Source: Anisus vortex (Eukaryota; Mollusca; Gastropoda; Planorbidae). Taken from it: 64,000 bases of DNA. Both the position numbers and the translations under genes were made by a program. The stretch is from positions 18,835,038 through 18,899,037 of the forward strand of contig OX421494.1 of the NCBI GenBank assembly GCA_949126835.1, written 5' to 3'. Below, in pieces: positions 10,553 through 25,500 of this stretch; position 1 is the first letter of the stretch, and every line of letters begins with the position of its first letter. Below the pieces are notes generated by a model, which was not told the DNA's origin, searched no databases, and saw only the letters and a program-made list of their open reading frames with translations.

Positions 10553-13500
10553 CTGCAATGAACATGAATGACAATATTTTAATAATAATACAATAGATAG
10601 AACAGATGTAACTTAAACCATCCCATTTTAATAATCTGTGAAGACATGACAGAACCAATTTCTTTGTTTAACTGATCCTAATCCCAACAATAATTCAAAA
10701 ACTAATTCATATATTTATCTCTCTTGCTGAGTGGCATCTGAACATGTGCTGGGTTATCTAACTTGAAACCAAGAACTTACATAATTTAAAACCCAAATCT
10801 GCAACACTCAGTGGCATAACTAGGGGGAAAAAAGGGTGCCAGGGGAGAGGGTGGGTCATTTGACACATATCTAGAATTAGGGCCTAACCAAGTAGATGAT
10901 TTCCACCAATTACCAAATCTAAGTATTTGGACACACTATTTGCCAACTCAGGGTACAAACCAAGTAATAGTGGCAACTCTGGAGTTTCGTTAAAATATAT
11001 ACAAAGCTTCTTCTATAATAATAATTTTATTCATCCCCTTCCATACACGGCCCATTATGCACTTATTAAAAAAATTAGCTGTAGCTAGGACTATCTCAAA
11101 TCTGATCAAGTCCGGATTATGTAATAAAACATTACAAATTGAAGAAAAAATTATAAAATATCTAAATTTTCCCCTTTTTTGTATTTATTTGTGTGGGTAT
11201 AAATTGCAGAGGCAAATACTTCTAAAAGCTAAGTGAGGCAGAGGGTAAGATATTGCATGCTGGTATGTTCAACTCGAGGCTTTCCCTAAATAGAATTTTT
11301 TTCCCCAACCTCAGCCATCTCCTTTACCCTCCTACTGACAACTAAGACTCAAACCACAATAATCTTCTGTATAGAAAGATTAAACCACAATAATCTTCTA
11401 TATAGAAAGATTAAACCACAATAATCTTCTGTATAGAAGGATTAAACCACAATAATCTTCTGTATAGAAAAATTAGTGAATGAGAAATTCTTCAATATTC
11501 TTTTCAAAGAAAGGCTTAAGCACACAAGTCTCAAATATATGAAACCAGACACCCTAAGTATATTTAATTAAGACTTTAATTCTTTTTTTACAAAAAAATT
11601 TAAATATTTGTCCTCATCAAATTGTAGCAGCGGCTTGTTTTGATCTTATATAGTTATACTTTTTAACAAATTCTAGATACAATGCTATGGAAATCAGTTC
11701 AAGAGGACAAAATAAAGGGCAAGCATTCTTTTTCCTACTTTCACACAGGTAGAACTTGACAAGAAAGCACCAGAATCTAACAAAATGTAATATATAGCTG
11801 CCCCAGGGGTTTTATGGTGATGCAATGCTATGAACTATTAATCATATACAAGTTTCTGTGATCACGGTATGGTGTGTCCAGAACAATGTCCAACTGCCTT
11901 ACTTAATAACACATAAAAATCACATAAACCCACCCGTAATATTTACTTTTGATGCTTTTTTTTTCAGAGTTTTTTTTTTATCAACACCATGCTATTATTT
12001 GCATAACCACCAGCCCCAGAGGTTGAAATACAAAATTTTGGTGGCCACAAATTTAGAAAAATGTTCAAGTGAAACCTCAAAACTTACCAGAGTCCCTGTA
12101 TGATGTATCATCTGAAAACCTTATCTTGTATTTGTCTTTATCATAAGGCCTCTCAGGATTGGCACCGAAATGGTGCTGTGCAAGCATGCGAAAGGGTTTC
12201 TGATCACTTAGACGAGACGACGGCTGCACTGCAGTGGGCCTGGCACGATCCCAATGACCCCGATCCTCGCGACGAGAGTTCGAGAAGAGAAATGTATCTC
12301 TGTCATCCTCACGGCCCTTCATGGTCAGATAGTCCAAGCTGGGTGTCTGCTCATTGTTTATCAAATGAGTCACATCTTTCAAGTTCTGCTTCTGTGGGTT
12401 ATATTTCTTCTGAATTCTGCCCAGTATGTTTGCCTCTTCTTCTATTGTGTCTATACTAGACAAAGACTTATCCTCAACGGCTCTTTCCAGGCTGTGGGTC
12501 TTCATCAACTGGGCAAGCTTCCTCCTTGCCACCTCAGACTCTGCAAACACAGACAGCTGGTTCTCTTTGAGGCTCACCTGCAAGGCGCTCGGAGGCTCAT
12601 AAGACGAGGAGGTAACTGGGCCACTAGAAAAACTGTCCGAGTCAATGCTGGGGTACCCATCATCATACTCCAGGGGTAGGAAGCCATTCTTTTTGGACAA
12701 GCTTATCGGAAGCGTACTTGACTTCTCATGCCTCACCACTGTTACTTTTGGTTTATCATTCACTCTAGACCTCTTCTGGCCCGTCACACCATTGGCAAAG
12801 TCCGGCTTAGAAATGTTTTTATTGTGGTCAACAACACCAATATCATCTTCTATGCTTCTCCTGCTGTGCAGGGCTCGATCTGTCTTCATGTCTCTCTTGT
12901 ATACATTGGATGTTATGGCCCCCGCTGACCGCTCTCGCTTAAAGTGGGGCTCTGATACCTGACGTTGAACTGGCCTTGACTTTCTGTTTAAGAAGCTAGA
13001 AGGTGGCGTTTGTGGACTGTCTGGGCTCGAGTCTGTATCCTGGTGGTCTACTCCGTTGGATAATTTTAAGACCGGATGTCTGGCTGGCTGAGGGGTTAAA
13101 GGGTGAGAAGGGTGGTTGTTTGATGCAGCACTGACCTCCCTGTTCTGTTTATGTGACAAAGGTGACGTAGACCGAGACCTGGATCGCTTCACATGACCGG
13201 TCTGGTCCTGGATCTTTGCTACTTCATTTGATACATAAGGCTCTGCCTCAAGGCTTGGAGCTAGACTAAGGGAGAACACCCAGTGATCCCCGGTAAACAT
13301 CTTTTGGTTGATGTCTTTAGTAAGACTTCTGCGCTGATAGAACAAGAGATATGCCTCTTTAGTGGCGATGGGGCCATCCAGGTCAATCACCTTGTTGTCA
13401 TTGAACTCTCTCCACACACCATCAACTGGGCTCCGACAATAAGCTGTGTAGTGACCACCCATCATATTGCCATAGTGATTGCTGACCCCTAGCAGGTCGT

Positions 13501-16500
13501 ACATGTAATCATCCCGCTTGACAGGTGAGCTGTGACCCATGCGATGAGATAGGTGACCAGACATATCCAGGTTGTCTACAGGAAAGTCTACCAACGTCAT
13601 CAATTTACTTCGACGCTGTCCGGTCTAAAAACGACACAAACAAGAAAATAATTGAGTAAACACTGAAAATCAAAGGGTTTCAAGAAAGGCTTATTAGCAC
13701 ATAATAAAATCTATTTATCTAACATAAAAGATAAGACTAAAAAACCACGGATAAACGTAAGACCCAATAAGCTTCTGTATATGAAGACAAACTATGGTAT
13801 AAAAATGATAACCAACCTGTTTAAACCTTTTAAGATGCAACACTAGTATGTCTGGAAGAGACCAGAGTCCAAGTGTTTTGATTGTACCTTGCTGCTGTTG
13901 GTTGCAATGGGGACACAACCATGCATCATCACCAATGAGCTGCAGGACAAAATCAATGTTAGAAAGAAAAATATTCTTTTCAACTCATCCTCTTAAATTA
14001 TTTTAAAAGCATTGGTGAAATAAAATATTGTCTTCTTTTTCATCACTTGTTTAAAAAAGGAAAAGAAAAATATGTCCCATAAATCATAAAAAAAATAAAT
14101 TGATCATAGGACTGGTGAAGCAGCGCTCACCAGTTTCTGTAGCCACGGCATACTAGGGGATATGTGGCCAGCACAATGCCCAGCCGCAGTTAGTTTACCC
14201 CAATGTCAGGTACACATCAGAGATGGGTAGACTCAGGGACACCTAACCTCCACCAGGATTCAAACCCCGGACCTTCGGTGCGCAAGCCGAACACGCTGCT
14301 GCATGGCTACCGTGTCCCATAAATCATAATTACGGTAACTATTAAAAACATAATTTGGACAAAATTATACATTTTTATTTCAGTAAGGTAAAGATAACAC
14401 TGAGATCAAAGTAAATATCTATCAATTAGAAATGTATTTAAAATTACCCTTTCCTCTTGAGTGTATAGCTTGAAACATTCTTCTAGAGTAACCTTTCCTT
14501 GAGTGGGTAGATTACTTTGAGCTTCGAGAACAGATGAATGTAGTTCAATGTGTTCTTTATCATCTTTGACTACACTGAAAGTACACAAAATGCAGGACTG
14601 TGTTGTCTTTGTTCACCTCAAGTTCACATTATCATTACAGTCATACGTGGAGTAAGTATTAATACTTTTAGATCATTTTGGTCTACAGGGCTAGTGAAGC
14701 CAATATATAAAGATTTTTCTTTTGTTGATACTGATACCATGAGATTGTGTGGCTAACAAATCTACTTTTGCCCAACTGATCTCAGGTAATAATTGTAGAG
14801 TAAATTCTTTGTCACCCTCCAGACCACCCCATGAAAAAATCCATTTAACAATATTTTAACCAGAGACCTTCAGAATGGGGGACCAATGCCTTCTCACTAG
14901 ACCACAACACCCAAATAAAAATTCAACAACTGCAACAACCAACAACGTCTAAAACTTTTGACTTACGACTTTTTTGTACTTGCATCCCATTCGGCCACAA
15001 GTTTTATGTGAGGCTGATCAAACTCGTCCATCAGCTCAGAGTAAGCCCTGTTGGATAAATAGAAGAACATGTCAGTCAACTGCAATTCATGAAGACAATG
15101 TAAGAAACATAAGATCACATCTAGCTTACTGGCCACTTACCTTTCCACTATCTGTGTATACAAAGGCATCTCAACATCAGATGGCAGGTAAATTTTTTGT
15201 GAGCTGCCATCATACACTCTCAGTTGAAACAGTATGCTCAGTTTCTTTAGTTGATAGTAAAAACATTGAGGAGTTAAATTTAACATTGAATTAAAAGCAC
15301 GTAAACTGTCATTTATATATTTATTACTGATTGAAGGAGTCACAAATGTAAATTTTCATTTTCTCTTTCACTATATAACCAAATATTTTAAAAAACTTCA
15401 TTGAAAACAACATATAATTTTTAAAGTTTAGCTTTCTCAATTGTTATTTTAGCTCTGCACTTTTAAGTTTCAAGTAAAATTACTAAAGAATTCATCAAAT
15501 TTTTATGGTAAAAAACAAAACAACAAAAGACAGAACAAACATCAGATAAAATAACACTCTTTCAAAGAGTCAACTGTCAAATACAATATTAAGTCAAATG
15601 TAACAATATCAAATTGACCATCATAAAGGCAAACTTACTTGTCCAAATATTTCTTTATAAACAGAGTCCTCCATAGCCAGTAATATTGACTTTTGCAAAT
15701 CTTTCCATGTGATATCTCTTCTAACCCGTATTAAAGTAGGGGAGCTAAATCTGCAACTAAAACAGAGAGCAAACAATCACCTTAAAACTTGAAACAAAAA
15801 TACAGAAATGTAAAATAACCACAAAATCTATAACAAAATATATCATTTAATAAATCATTAAAATAAATGCAACTTGGTTGCAAAAACAAAAGCAACAAAA
15901 AATAACCGAACAGAGAAAATATAAACAGTGACAATGTTATCAAAGACTTTACCTGCGGCCGGCTGAGGTATCAACATGGGTCACCAGGATCTGCGCTGTG
16001 GCTGTCTCAAATTCCTGGACAGAACTGTTCATGCTGGTTTCATTGGAGTAGGTTTCAATGGCGTAGAGAGCATCATTTTCCCCAAGATCACTCAGGGGCT
16101 GTTCATCACAGTAAGTTGAGCCAAACCCGTCATCTTTCATTTGTACTAACAGCAGCTGTCAAGTGTTTAGCATTGATATTTTTTAAAAATAAAAACAAAA
16201 TATGTTCCATTAGAGGTCTAAAGTTTGTTTAAATGATTCTAAATTCTGGAATTCAGAAAACATCACAATAATTGTATATGATGATGATCATGGTTATTTA
16301 TATGCTTCGGCAAGGGGTAAAAAGGCTTTTTTTGTGTGTGCACGCATTGCAATGTTTAGCTATTTGAAATTTTTACTGTTTTCTAATTGTATCAAATTTT
16401 ATAAGGTATACAGTAATATTTGATTTACCCAACACAAAACTACAAAACACTTATTCGATTATTCGGATTAAACAAGGAGAAAGTTAAGTTAATCTTAATG

Positions 16501-19500
16501 GGGATGTGGGAGGTGGAGAGGTTATAATAGTCTGGGGAAACATGAACAGCACACTACAGTTTGACCCGATGGGAAAAGTTGCTTTACCTGATTAGCTCCC
16601 ATTTTAGCTTCCGAAGCTATTCGCTCCCTCAAATCCTTGACAAGGTCGAACTGGTTTAATATCACAGTATACTTCATGGCTCTGTGGCGCTGTGCCTTGA
16701 GGGGCACAACCACCACGTTCACCAGGCGGGGGCACCTCTGGGGCAGCGGCAGAGAAACACACAGGTATGGGTCGAAGGTGCTGCTGCGCTCTCCGCACTT
16801 GGTACACATCAGGGTGGAGCTGTGGAGGGCCTGGAACAGCTTTAGGACAAAGCTTTCACCATTGACAGAGGCAGCCTCGGCAGCTAGTTCTTCTTCTGTT
16901 CTCTCTATCTGTAACTGTTGGCAATAAACAAAACAAGAAATAAGAACCAAAGGTTTCAAATATCTGATGAAAAGTAAACAAACAGGAACATACTATAGAA
17001 TAGATTTAAACTTAACATTGGTGAAAAGATAAGCAAAGATTCTTGGGAATTTTTAAAGCACTTCTACACAGAGCCCACACAAGCCTACGTAGTGCCCCAG
17101 GGCAAAAGTTTAGTGCTATATTTTGACTATATTTGCTGCCCCTAGAAGTGTTGCCCCTGGGCATATGCTCCCCTCTGCCCCCCCCCCTCCATGTGTGGGC
17201 ACTGCTTCTACACTTTTTTTAAAACCAAGTTTTAAAATAAATCAATAATTAAATGAATGACAACACTGTCTCAAAATAATTAAAAATATATCAAATATTT
17301 AGTCTACTATTTGTGTATTTTAAGTTTCATTAACCCTCCATTTCGTTAATAATAAAAAGTTCTATTTGAATGAATTGGCTTGTAGTATTTAATTGAAACT
17401 ATATCCTGCTCAATTAAGGGCATGTTTGTTTCCAGTAACATTCTTGGCAGTTTTATCACTGCAGCATGTTGACACACACAATTACAAATTAAGGGAGCTA
17501 GTGTGTTTGTGCAGTGAATGTCTGTCCCATTATGCCATGTACCGTAACTGAAATTCCATGTATGGGGAGATTACCCTACTAATGAGTTGTGTTTGATATA
17601 ATGTGTTGTGTCCCCTTACCTCACCGCACACCCTGAATGTTTACTTTAAAAGTATGTTCGTCTGACATGTTTTAATAATGTTCAGGCTTCATAATCATGC
17701 TTCTTACTTTAAGCTTATAGTCCTTTCAAAATTCTCAAACTTAAAAAAAAAAAAAAAAAAAACTACAAAAAATTCACAAACTAGCATAATGTGTAAAATG
17801 TTAATTAGGTGGTCAAATATTTCCTATGCACAATAGAAATTAAGTATTCCTTAAATTTTAACATTTCTTATTATGAATAAATATTCTTCCTTTTGCTTTG
17901 TCCTATATACTAAATTACAACAAAAGTTTCCTTGTCTTTGATAAGTTATGTAAACTTTCCCAAACCCTGCATGTTGTGCATAACATTTGGCATGTCTACA
18001 TTAAGTAAGGATTACACTGTAATCTGAATGATTATATGAAACTTTTAAAATAAATATTAGACCGAAAATAAACACAAATACTAAAACAAAACACACAAAG
18101 ACAATCAAAACAAACAACGAACTAGATCTATATACCGGTATTCTAAAGTCGTCATAGTTTTTCTACATAAAATATTCAAGCCATGTGAGTTTAGTCATCT
18201 ATGACATTGTGTTCTTCATGTTTACGGCTTCGTGTTTAGTGTACCCAACGTGTAGTGAAGGTGTCGGGAGATTTTTTGTTTTATTGTTCCATTGAGCTTC
18301 TAATAAAAGAATCATAACGACAGATCTCAAGCAGTACATTTTTTTCTTCTTTTTTTACACATGATAATCCTATTCTTGTCATACTGCATGCTTTAATGTT
18401 TATAACGTTGAGACTTTGAGAGAAGAACAAAACAAACTGTCAACAAATAACAGGATCGATATGGACAATAATGTAACGATATATATATCATCATACATGT
18501 ATAGATATGTATGTAGCCAACTTATATTGTAGAGGATTGTGTTATTGAAGGAATCAAGGCAGGCACGATTAGCTATATGACAGCAATTTGTCTTGGCATC
18601 TATTATATCACGTTAAGTCAAAATGAACCATTAAACGGTTTCACTCGTTAGAAGAAGCTTATACTCGAATTATTTCAACAAAAGCTACAGCCTAATTAAA
18701 GAATTGGTGGACATTAAAGGAGAGGTGGGTGTAAAATCAGCTGAGAAACATGATGGTGGAATCATCAGAATTTATCTGCATTTTCCAAAGATAACACGTT
18801 TGGACAGTTCTTAATTAATTGGGAGACTTCACACTCAGGTGGAGTTTATTACAGTATAGGTGTCAGGAGAGAAAGTTTAGTGGTGCCATGAAACAAAAAA
18901 AAACGAAAACTAAATACCGAAAGATACGTTCTCACTACAGTTTTTATTGTAATATTGTTAGTTGTTTTAACAAAACATATTGCAATCATTCGTTTCTCCG
19001 TCATTTTGACGGGCATAACCACTAGTATTGTATATAAACACACTTTTTTTACACATACACATAGTGTCTGCGAACATACACATAAACTATTTGTGCTAAG
19101 TCGGATATGGCTATGGTATTCGAAATTATAATTTTTGTTAGCTCCTATACTTTTCCTTGGTGTAGTTGAGTTATTTATTAGCCATCACTCATCCCCTCCG
19201 TATCCCAATAAAAAAAACAATTCTATTACTTCATCCATTTTGGGTATTTTTGTTTTATCCTATACAATTCTGTTGGTTGAAAGCCCCTAATACATTTTTT
19301 TTATGTCAAAGTGTCGCGGGCAAAAATATACAGCCAATCAAACTGGGTCGAATATAACCTAGTTACCAAAGATCTGGGGGGGGGGGGAGGATGGGAGGTG
19401 GGGGGAAGTGAGATTGCGGTTGAAATTAATAAGATAACCCCGTTTCGAAACGGCGACCACCAACGGACTGAGTAAACAGCTCCCACAGGTACACACGGTA

Positions 19501-22500
19501 TTTGAAGCACACATCTACTACTCAAGCTAAACCTGGTCACCAGTGACACGCTATGCTTCCGTCCGAGTAGCGAAGGAAGACCACAGGTAAAAGGATACGC
19601 ACTCATGCAGAACGGAACAACAACGCACGAACGCCGAATCCCCCCCCCCCCCCCCCCCACCAAAACCATACACGCACACCCTCCCACTTTATTTTTGTTC
19701 AAGCTTCAAGCTGACACCCGTTTTATAACCGCGACTAGAATACATTGGGCGGGAGGGAGGAGGTAGGGAATCACTAGCTATTCCGGGATTGAAAAGGAAA
19801 AAAAAAAGAAACAACTGAATGTGTTCGTGGTTTCGGAAATTTAATATGTTCATGCACACCAACAAACCAACATCCACACCAGACACCGTTCTTGGTAAAA
19901 GTCTACTCTATAATTACAATAATACAATGGTAACATGTTATAACAATGAATAGATAATATTACAGTATGCCCAATGTGCTTTTTAAATTGACGTTTCAAA
20001 ACAAGCCAACAGAACATGTTGAATAGCAGCTGGCAACGTGTACAGAACGAGCAAAGTATTGTGTGTGTGTGGGGGGGAGGTGGGCTATGATAGTAGTAGT
20101 AGTACATGCATAAACCTTACAATGGATGGGAACACATAAACGTGCATTATTAGGTCCAAGTCCCACGGGGTGGTATCAGTCAAGCGTGACAAGTCGTGTC
20201 TCGCACCACACAATCGGGGATCCCGGTGTGTGCATGATGGGAAGAGTCCTGAAGTCATGGTAGTCACAGCGTGCGTAAGGTCAAGTAAGGTGTCTACTAA
20301 CAGAAGCTGTTCAAGAAATGTATGCAAATGTGTAGGCCTAAGAAACAGTTACTGGAATGTAAGAAACAGCTACTGGAATGTAAGAAACAGCTACTGGAAT
20401 GTAAGAAACAGCTACTGGAATGTAAGAAACAGCTACTGGAATGTAAGAAACAGCTACTGGAATGTAAGAAACAGCTACTGGAATGTAAGAAACAGCTACT
20501 GGGATGTAAAAAAAAACAGCTACTGGAATGTAAGAAACAGCTACTGGAATGTAAGAAACAGCTACTGGAATGTAAGAAACAGCTACTCGGGTGTAGGCTT
20601 AAGAAACAGCTATTGGACTGGAATGTAAGAAACAGCTACTCGTGTGTAGGCCTAAGAAACAGCTACTGGAATGTAAGAAACAGTTACTCGGGTGTAGGCC
20701 TAAGAAACAGCTATTGGACTGGAATGTAAGAAACAGCTACTCGGGTGTAGGCCTAAGAAACCACGACTCGAATGTAAGAAACAGCTACTCGTGTGTAGGT
20801 CTAAGAAACAGCTACTGGAATGTAAGAAACAGTTACTCGGGTGTAGGCCTAAGAAACAGCTACTGGAATGTAAGTAACAGCTATCGGGTGAAGGCCTAAG
20901 AAACAGCTACTGGAATGTAAGAAACAGTTACTCGGGTGTAGGCCTAAGAAACAGCTACTGGAATGTAAGTAACAGCTATCGGGTGTAGGCCTAAGAAACA
21001 GCTACTGGAATGTAAGAAACAACTAAGAATGTTTTTTTTTTTGGTTGGGTATGAATACAAAAAAAATAAGAGAGAGAAGAAGCAACACTGTGCAACAATG
21101 TCAGATCTCATCTCGATAATCCAATACACGCCTGTCATTTGAGTTTACTTGCTATGTAATGCACCAAACCAAAATGCAAGGTAGCTACTGTGATATCTAA
21201 ATCCAAGTAGTTGTCAAGTCGCACCTGTCTACAGGTGAGGTCAGAACATTTGGTTCTTATAGGGCTGTAATCAATCTTTGACTGATTCAATGAAAACAGT
21301 CGACACACATGTGATCAGACTTAAAAGGAGAAAAAAAAAAGAGGAGAAAATAGGTCACATTCTTTGACCAAGGTATTAACCCTTACAGTCCCGGGCGCGT
21401 ATATAGCGGGACTGAAGATCATAGATAGAAAGTAGGTCGGTGCATGAAGGGTTAAGACTTTAAAAAGGTTCGTGACCTTAATCCAGGGCCGTGGTAAGGG
21501 GATGAAAAGCCCAGGGCCCTGCAAATAATAATGTGTGTGTGTGTGTGGGGGGGGAATTAATGATTGTAAGTACAATAATTAAGTGACAGGAATGCATGCA
21601 TTTCGTCAGGGCCCAAAATACTCGACAACCATCAGCTGGTGATGTTCAATATTAAATGAAATAGTTTTATTTTGGGTCTCTTATTGGTTGCCTAAGTTAA
21701 AACTAAAACGGTGCACGCTCTTAGCACAACAAAAAGGAGAAGAAAATATGAAGAGAGAAAAAAAATATGTGAGGACAACATCGTGGAATGGAGGGGAGTA
21801 AAGCGGTGCGATTCCAAGAGAAGTGCAGACAAACGGAGGCTTGGATTAGTTTGGAAGAATATAAACTAGTGCAGGGGTCGGCAACCTTTAGATAACAGTT
21901 TGATATTTACCACTTACGGTGGCCGAGCGGCAGCGCGTTCGACTGGAGATCCAAGGGTCCTGGGTTCGAATCCTGGTGCAGGCAAGGATTTTTTTCCCAG
22001 GATTTGAGGGTGTCCCTGGGTCTACCCAGCTCTGATGGGTACCTGACCTTAGTTGGGGTAAAGTAAAGGCGGCTGTGCATAGTGCTGGCCACACAATCAC
22101 CTAGTATGCCGTGGCCACAGAAACTGGTGAACGCTGCTTCACTGGCCCTATGGATCAATTTGGTTCGACGGGATACGTTACTTTACTTACCAAAAGTAAG
22201 TTTTTAACCAATATTTTAGCAGAGAGCAAAAAAATAATTATTTTTCATTTGAGATTTTTCCACAATGAAATGACAATGACAACTTCCTTATTCTGACACA
22301 CAGAAACCGATTCCCTTGGGGGTCAAAGACGGATACAGTGTGGGGGAGAGGGTATGAGATGACTGCCGGTAAAACAGGAAGAAACGACTAACTTGTTGTT
22401 CAGGTAGCCTTCTCTTAATGAAGCCCCACTCTCTCATACATATCGATATTTACACATTATGCTTGGTATCAAAACAGCGTGACTACAATAGCTTACAATG

Positions 22501-25500
22501 CGGATGTTGTAGCACTACATCAGGAGAATACAGAGACAGTCAAATGTCGTATTGCGGGTGCTGCTTGATAATTAGTCAACTGCACCACTGGATATTTATA
22601 AAAGGTGAACGTATTAGGCCTAATACAATCTTGAAATACCAGCCGCCCGGACAACCCAAGAAACTGCTGAGAATTCCTCGGTTTTTTTTTTTTAAACGTC
22701 TAGGTTATCAGCAATTCGGCAGTGTAACAAATGAAATTAAAATAACTGCAGATTGAAACAGGCCTGCAAAAGAACGGCTAATCAACCATAGTTTAACTAA
22801 ATGCAGCTGTACTCATTAATAATCAGACACACACAAAAAAAAAAGGTCGACACAAAACCTGTGAGGCCAAGGACTTTAAAACACACAAGGGCCTTGACAT
22901 CAGTGCATCGCTAAGGCCATTGTAAGTGGAAGCGACAGGATAATTTTAATGTGGATCTTACTGACTGCAGAGCTATTGCAAGAATATCACCACTTTTTTT
23001 TTACTAACTTTCTTACATTATTTCAAAAGTAATACGGCAAAGTCGGACTAATCAATTGATTCATAGGGCCACAGAAGCAGCGTTCACAAGTTTACCAGTT
23101 TCTGTGGCCTTTGACAAATTAGTGGCCAGCATAATGCAGTCACCTTTATTTTTCCCCAGCTGGGTAGACCCAGGAACACCCCCTAGACCAGGGAAGAAAA
23201 TCCTTAACCAGGATTTGAACCCAGCATATTTGGTATGCCAGCTGTGCACATTGTGCACTAATGTTAAAAACATTCTATATCATAATATGTAAAGCATGAG
23301 GGGGGGGGGAGAAAAGAGGTGCCAAAGAAACAATGTATGTTTTTTTTTGTTTGTTTTTTTCAACTAAGCTATGCAAGTGTACATTATATTTTATTATTGT
23401 TAGAAACTTTATTAACTTTATAAAATAACACACACAGTAAACACAAGTCAAAGAAACAGAGATCTAGTCTTGAATTGATTAGAAGAACTAATAAAGAAAA
23501 AAAAGTATCCCTTTTTTTTTATAAATAGAGTGACATTGGAAAAACAACAAAAAGATAATTGAATGTAGAACAAATGACTCATTAAGAAAAATGCATAGAG
23601 ATTACCATAAGAATCAAAGTGGACCACACAAACAACATATATATTATTAGAACACACCTAGCCGCTAGCCCAATTAATTACATGACTAATTACAGCTATA
23701 GGAATGAAGGCTAAAGACAAGTTCAAATTTTTTGGGTATATTTTTTAAACTAGCTAGCTAGGTCATGTGACATTTATAAACAAAGACACTCTGTCTATCA
23801 TGTGAGAGAATAGTTGTTCTTTTGTTTGTGAATTCATGCAAACTAATATTGACCTGTATAAAAAAAAGAGTCTTGCTTCTGTATTTCTGAAGCACAATTA
23901 TAATGTGTTTTGTATTTATTTGGACAAAATCTAACTATTTTTATGTGCTTTAAGACAAAGTTTTAATGACTTTGGTCTTTTTCTCACAAGAACATGAAAA
24001 GTTACACACACAGACAGTGTGACAAATACTGGTGTGATTTATTATTTATTACTATGATTACGAATACCAAGATATCTTTAAAAAAAGAAAATGTAGGCCT
24101 ATATATATAGCTTGCAGTTAAACAAATGAAATTATTGTTACTTAACTATGATCAATGCAAATCTACAACAAAACAGCTAATAAACTGATGTAGTTTGCTG
24201 AATGTATTTCTTTAAAAATGATAATAAATATTAAATTATAATTTTAAAAGACACACAAACTATTTTTTTTTTTACAGAAATCATTGCCTGCCAAAATGTT
24301 TGAAGGGTGTTTAAATATCAGCTGGCAAAAATAATGGCAACTGAACATGCAATGTCCGTCTTGCAATTCTTGCATGCTGTAATTTTAACCACAGATGGAC
24401 ATAACTAGCTGACAAAAGAGACCAGCAGCATTTTCTAAAGATTTCAATTAGAAGATAAATAAATAAAATAGCCAGTAGGCCTACTACGTTGTAGGCTTGT
24501 TTTGAAAACAATAAAAAGTGTTAATTTTGTATTACCTAAAGCTTCACTCACTAATAAGGTCAAGGTATGAATGTTATGATTCAAAGCACATCCGATTTTG
24601 TAAATATCTCTAAGCCTCTAAGGCTAAGCCTAAATATAAATATGCAGCCTATGCCAACTACACTGGACACTACTAGGTAAGTAGGTAAAAGACTGATAGA
24701 TACAAAAACAAGAATTTGAAATCTATTTACAAAGTAAGAAATGATTAGGCCTATAATTTCTAGTATAGAGTATAGACAAACAAGAACCAATTTATGATGC
24801 AATAAAAAGTAGCCTATATTTATTTATATAACGTCAACAATAATCTTACTTACTTTTGGTGATTTGGATTTTCTTTTTGTAAATACACTAACATCCTCAT
24901 GTATACGGTCCAATAACCACAAAAGGAATTCCTGAGCATCATGTTGATGGTCTCCTTTGTATTGTGCATTGACTTTGCCAACAATAGATTTGAATTCCTT
25001 AGATATTTCACTGGTGTATTTTCCAGACCAAAGACTTTTCAATAGCCTAGCCAATTGCTCTGTGACTTCCCCATAATTAGAACGAAACACACCTTTCTTT
25101 CCACTTTTGCTGTTTTTAAGATCATTTTTAAAGAAATCTTTCACAAAGTATTCCGTAAACGAGTCAGTATTGCTAAGACACTGAAGAACAGCATTCATAA
25201 AACAACTATTATCATGATTAAAAATACCTATGGTTCCAGGAGTAATCTTCCACCTGGGAGCTGTCATTCCAATACTTGGGTCAGTTATTAATGGACGGGC
25301 AGTAGACATTGTCCCCAAGTCCGAATTTTCATCTGAATGTATAGTTTTACCATGGACAACGTCTGTTACATGACGAAGATCTGGCGTCCAAATTTTGGAA
25401 AGGTTAACAGATCGGTGTTTATCTACTTTTTTCAATGTTGATTCATTTTTTGATGAACTAACATCCTTGACAAAAGCACGTGAAACAGCTTTACGCATAG

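Larger units (their letters stand above)
16915..24853 (-). other. USP intron 1 (7.9 kb), repeat-rich
   Basis: Holds the 136-bp hAT MITE, the 21-bp array, a TTAA-bounded mini-element and two SINE A copies (listed separately). The 19.4-20.3 kb part is less AT-rich than its surroundings, with a GGGGGGGGGG run near 19378 and a poly-C near 19640. It could hold an alternative promoter, but no exon can be supported. Confidence 0.5.

Noticed and set aside
12100..12962. Plus-strand ORFs of 66-141 codons
   Set aside because: Shadows of USP exon 9 on the opposite strand.
16604..16927. Alternative-frame ORFs over USP exon 2
   Set aside because: Out-of-frame shadows; the minus-strand USP frame has the zinc knuckle and clean splice sites.
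19301..19702. 133-codon minus ORF with a Gly-rich run
   Set aside because: The Gly and Pro runs come from poly-C and poly-G tracts; no leader, domain or splice signal.
20170..20899. 85-152 codon ORFs rich in Lys-Gln-Leu or Asn-Ser-Tyr-Trp repeats
   Set aside because: They are translations of the 21-bp minisatellite, open in more than one frame because the unit is a multiple of three, with no start or splice context.
21907..21975. tRNA gene call on the SINE head
   Set aside because: A and B boxes exist, but stems do not pair as a tRNA and the sequence runs into a conserved SINE body present in several copies.
22418..22756. 112-codon plus ORF with CGCC repeats
   Set aside because: No signal peptide, no repeated cysteine framework and no supporting splice sites; probably chance.
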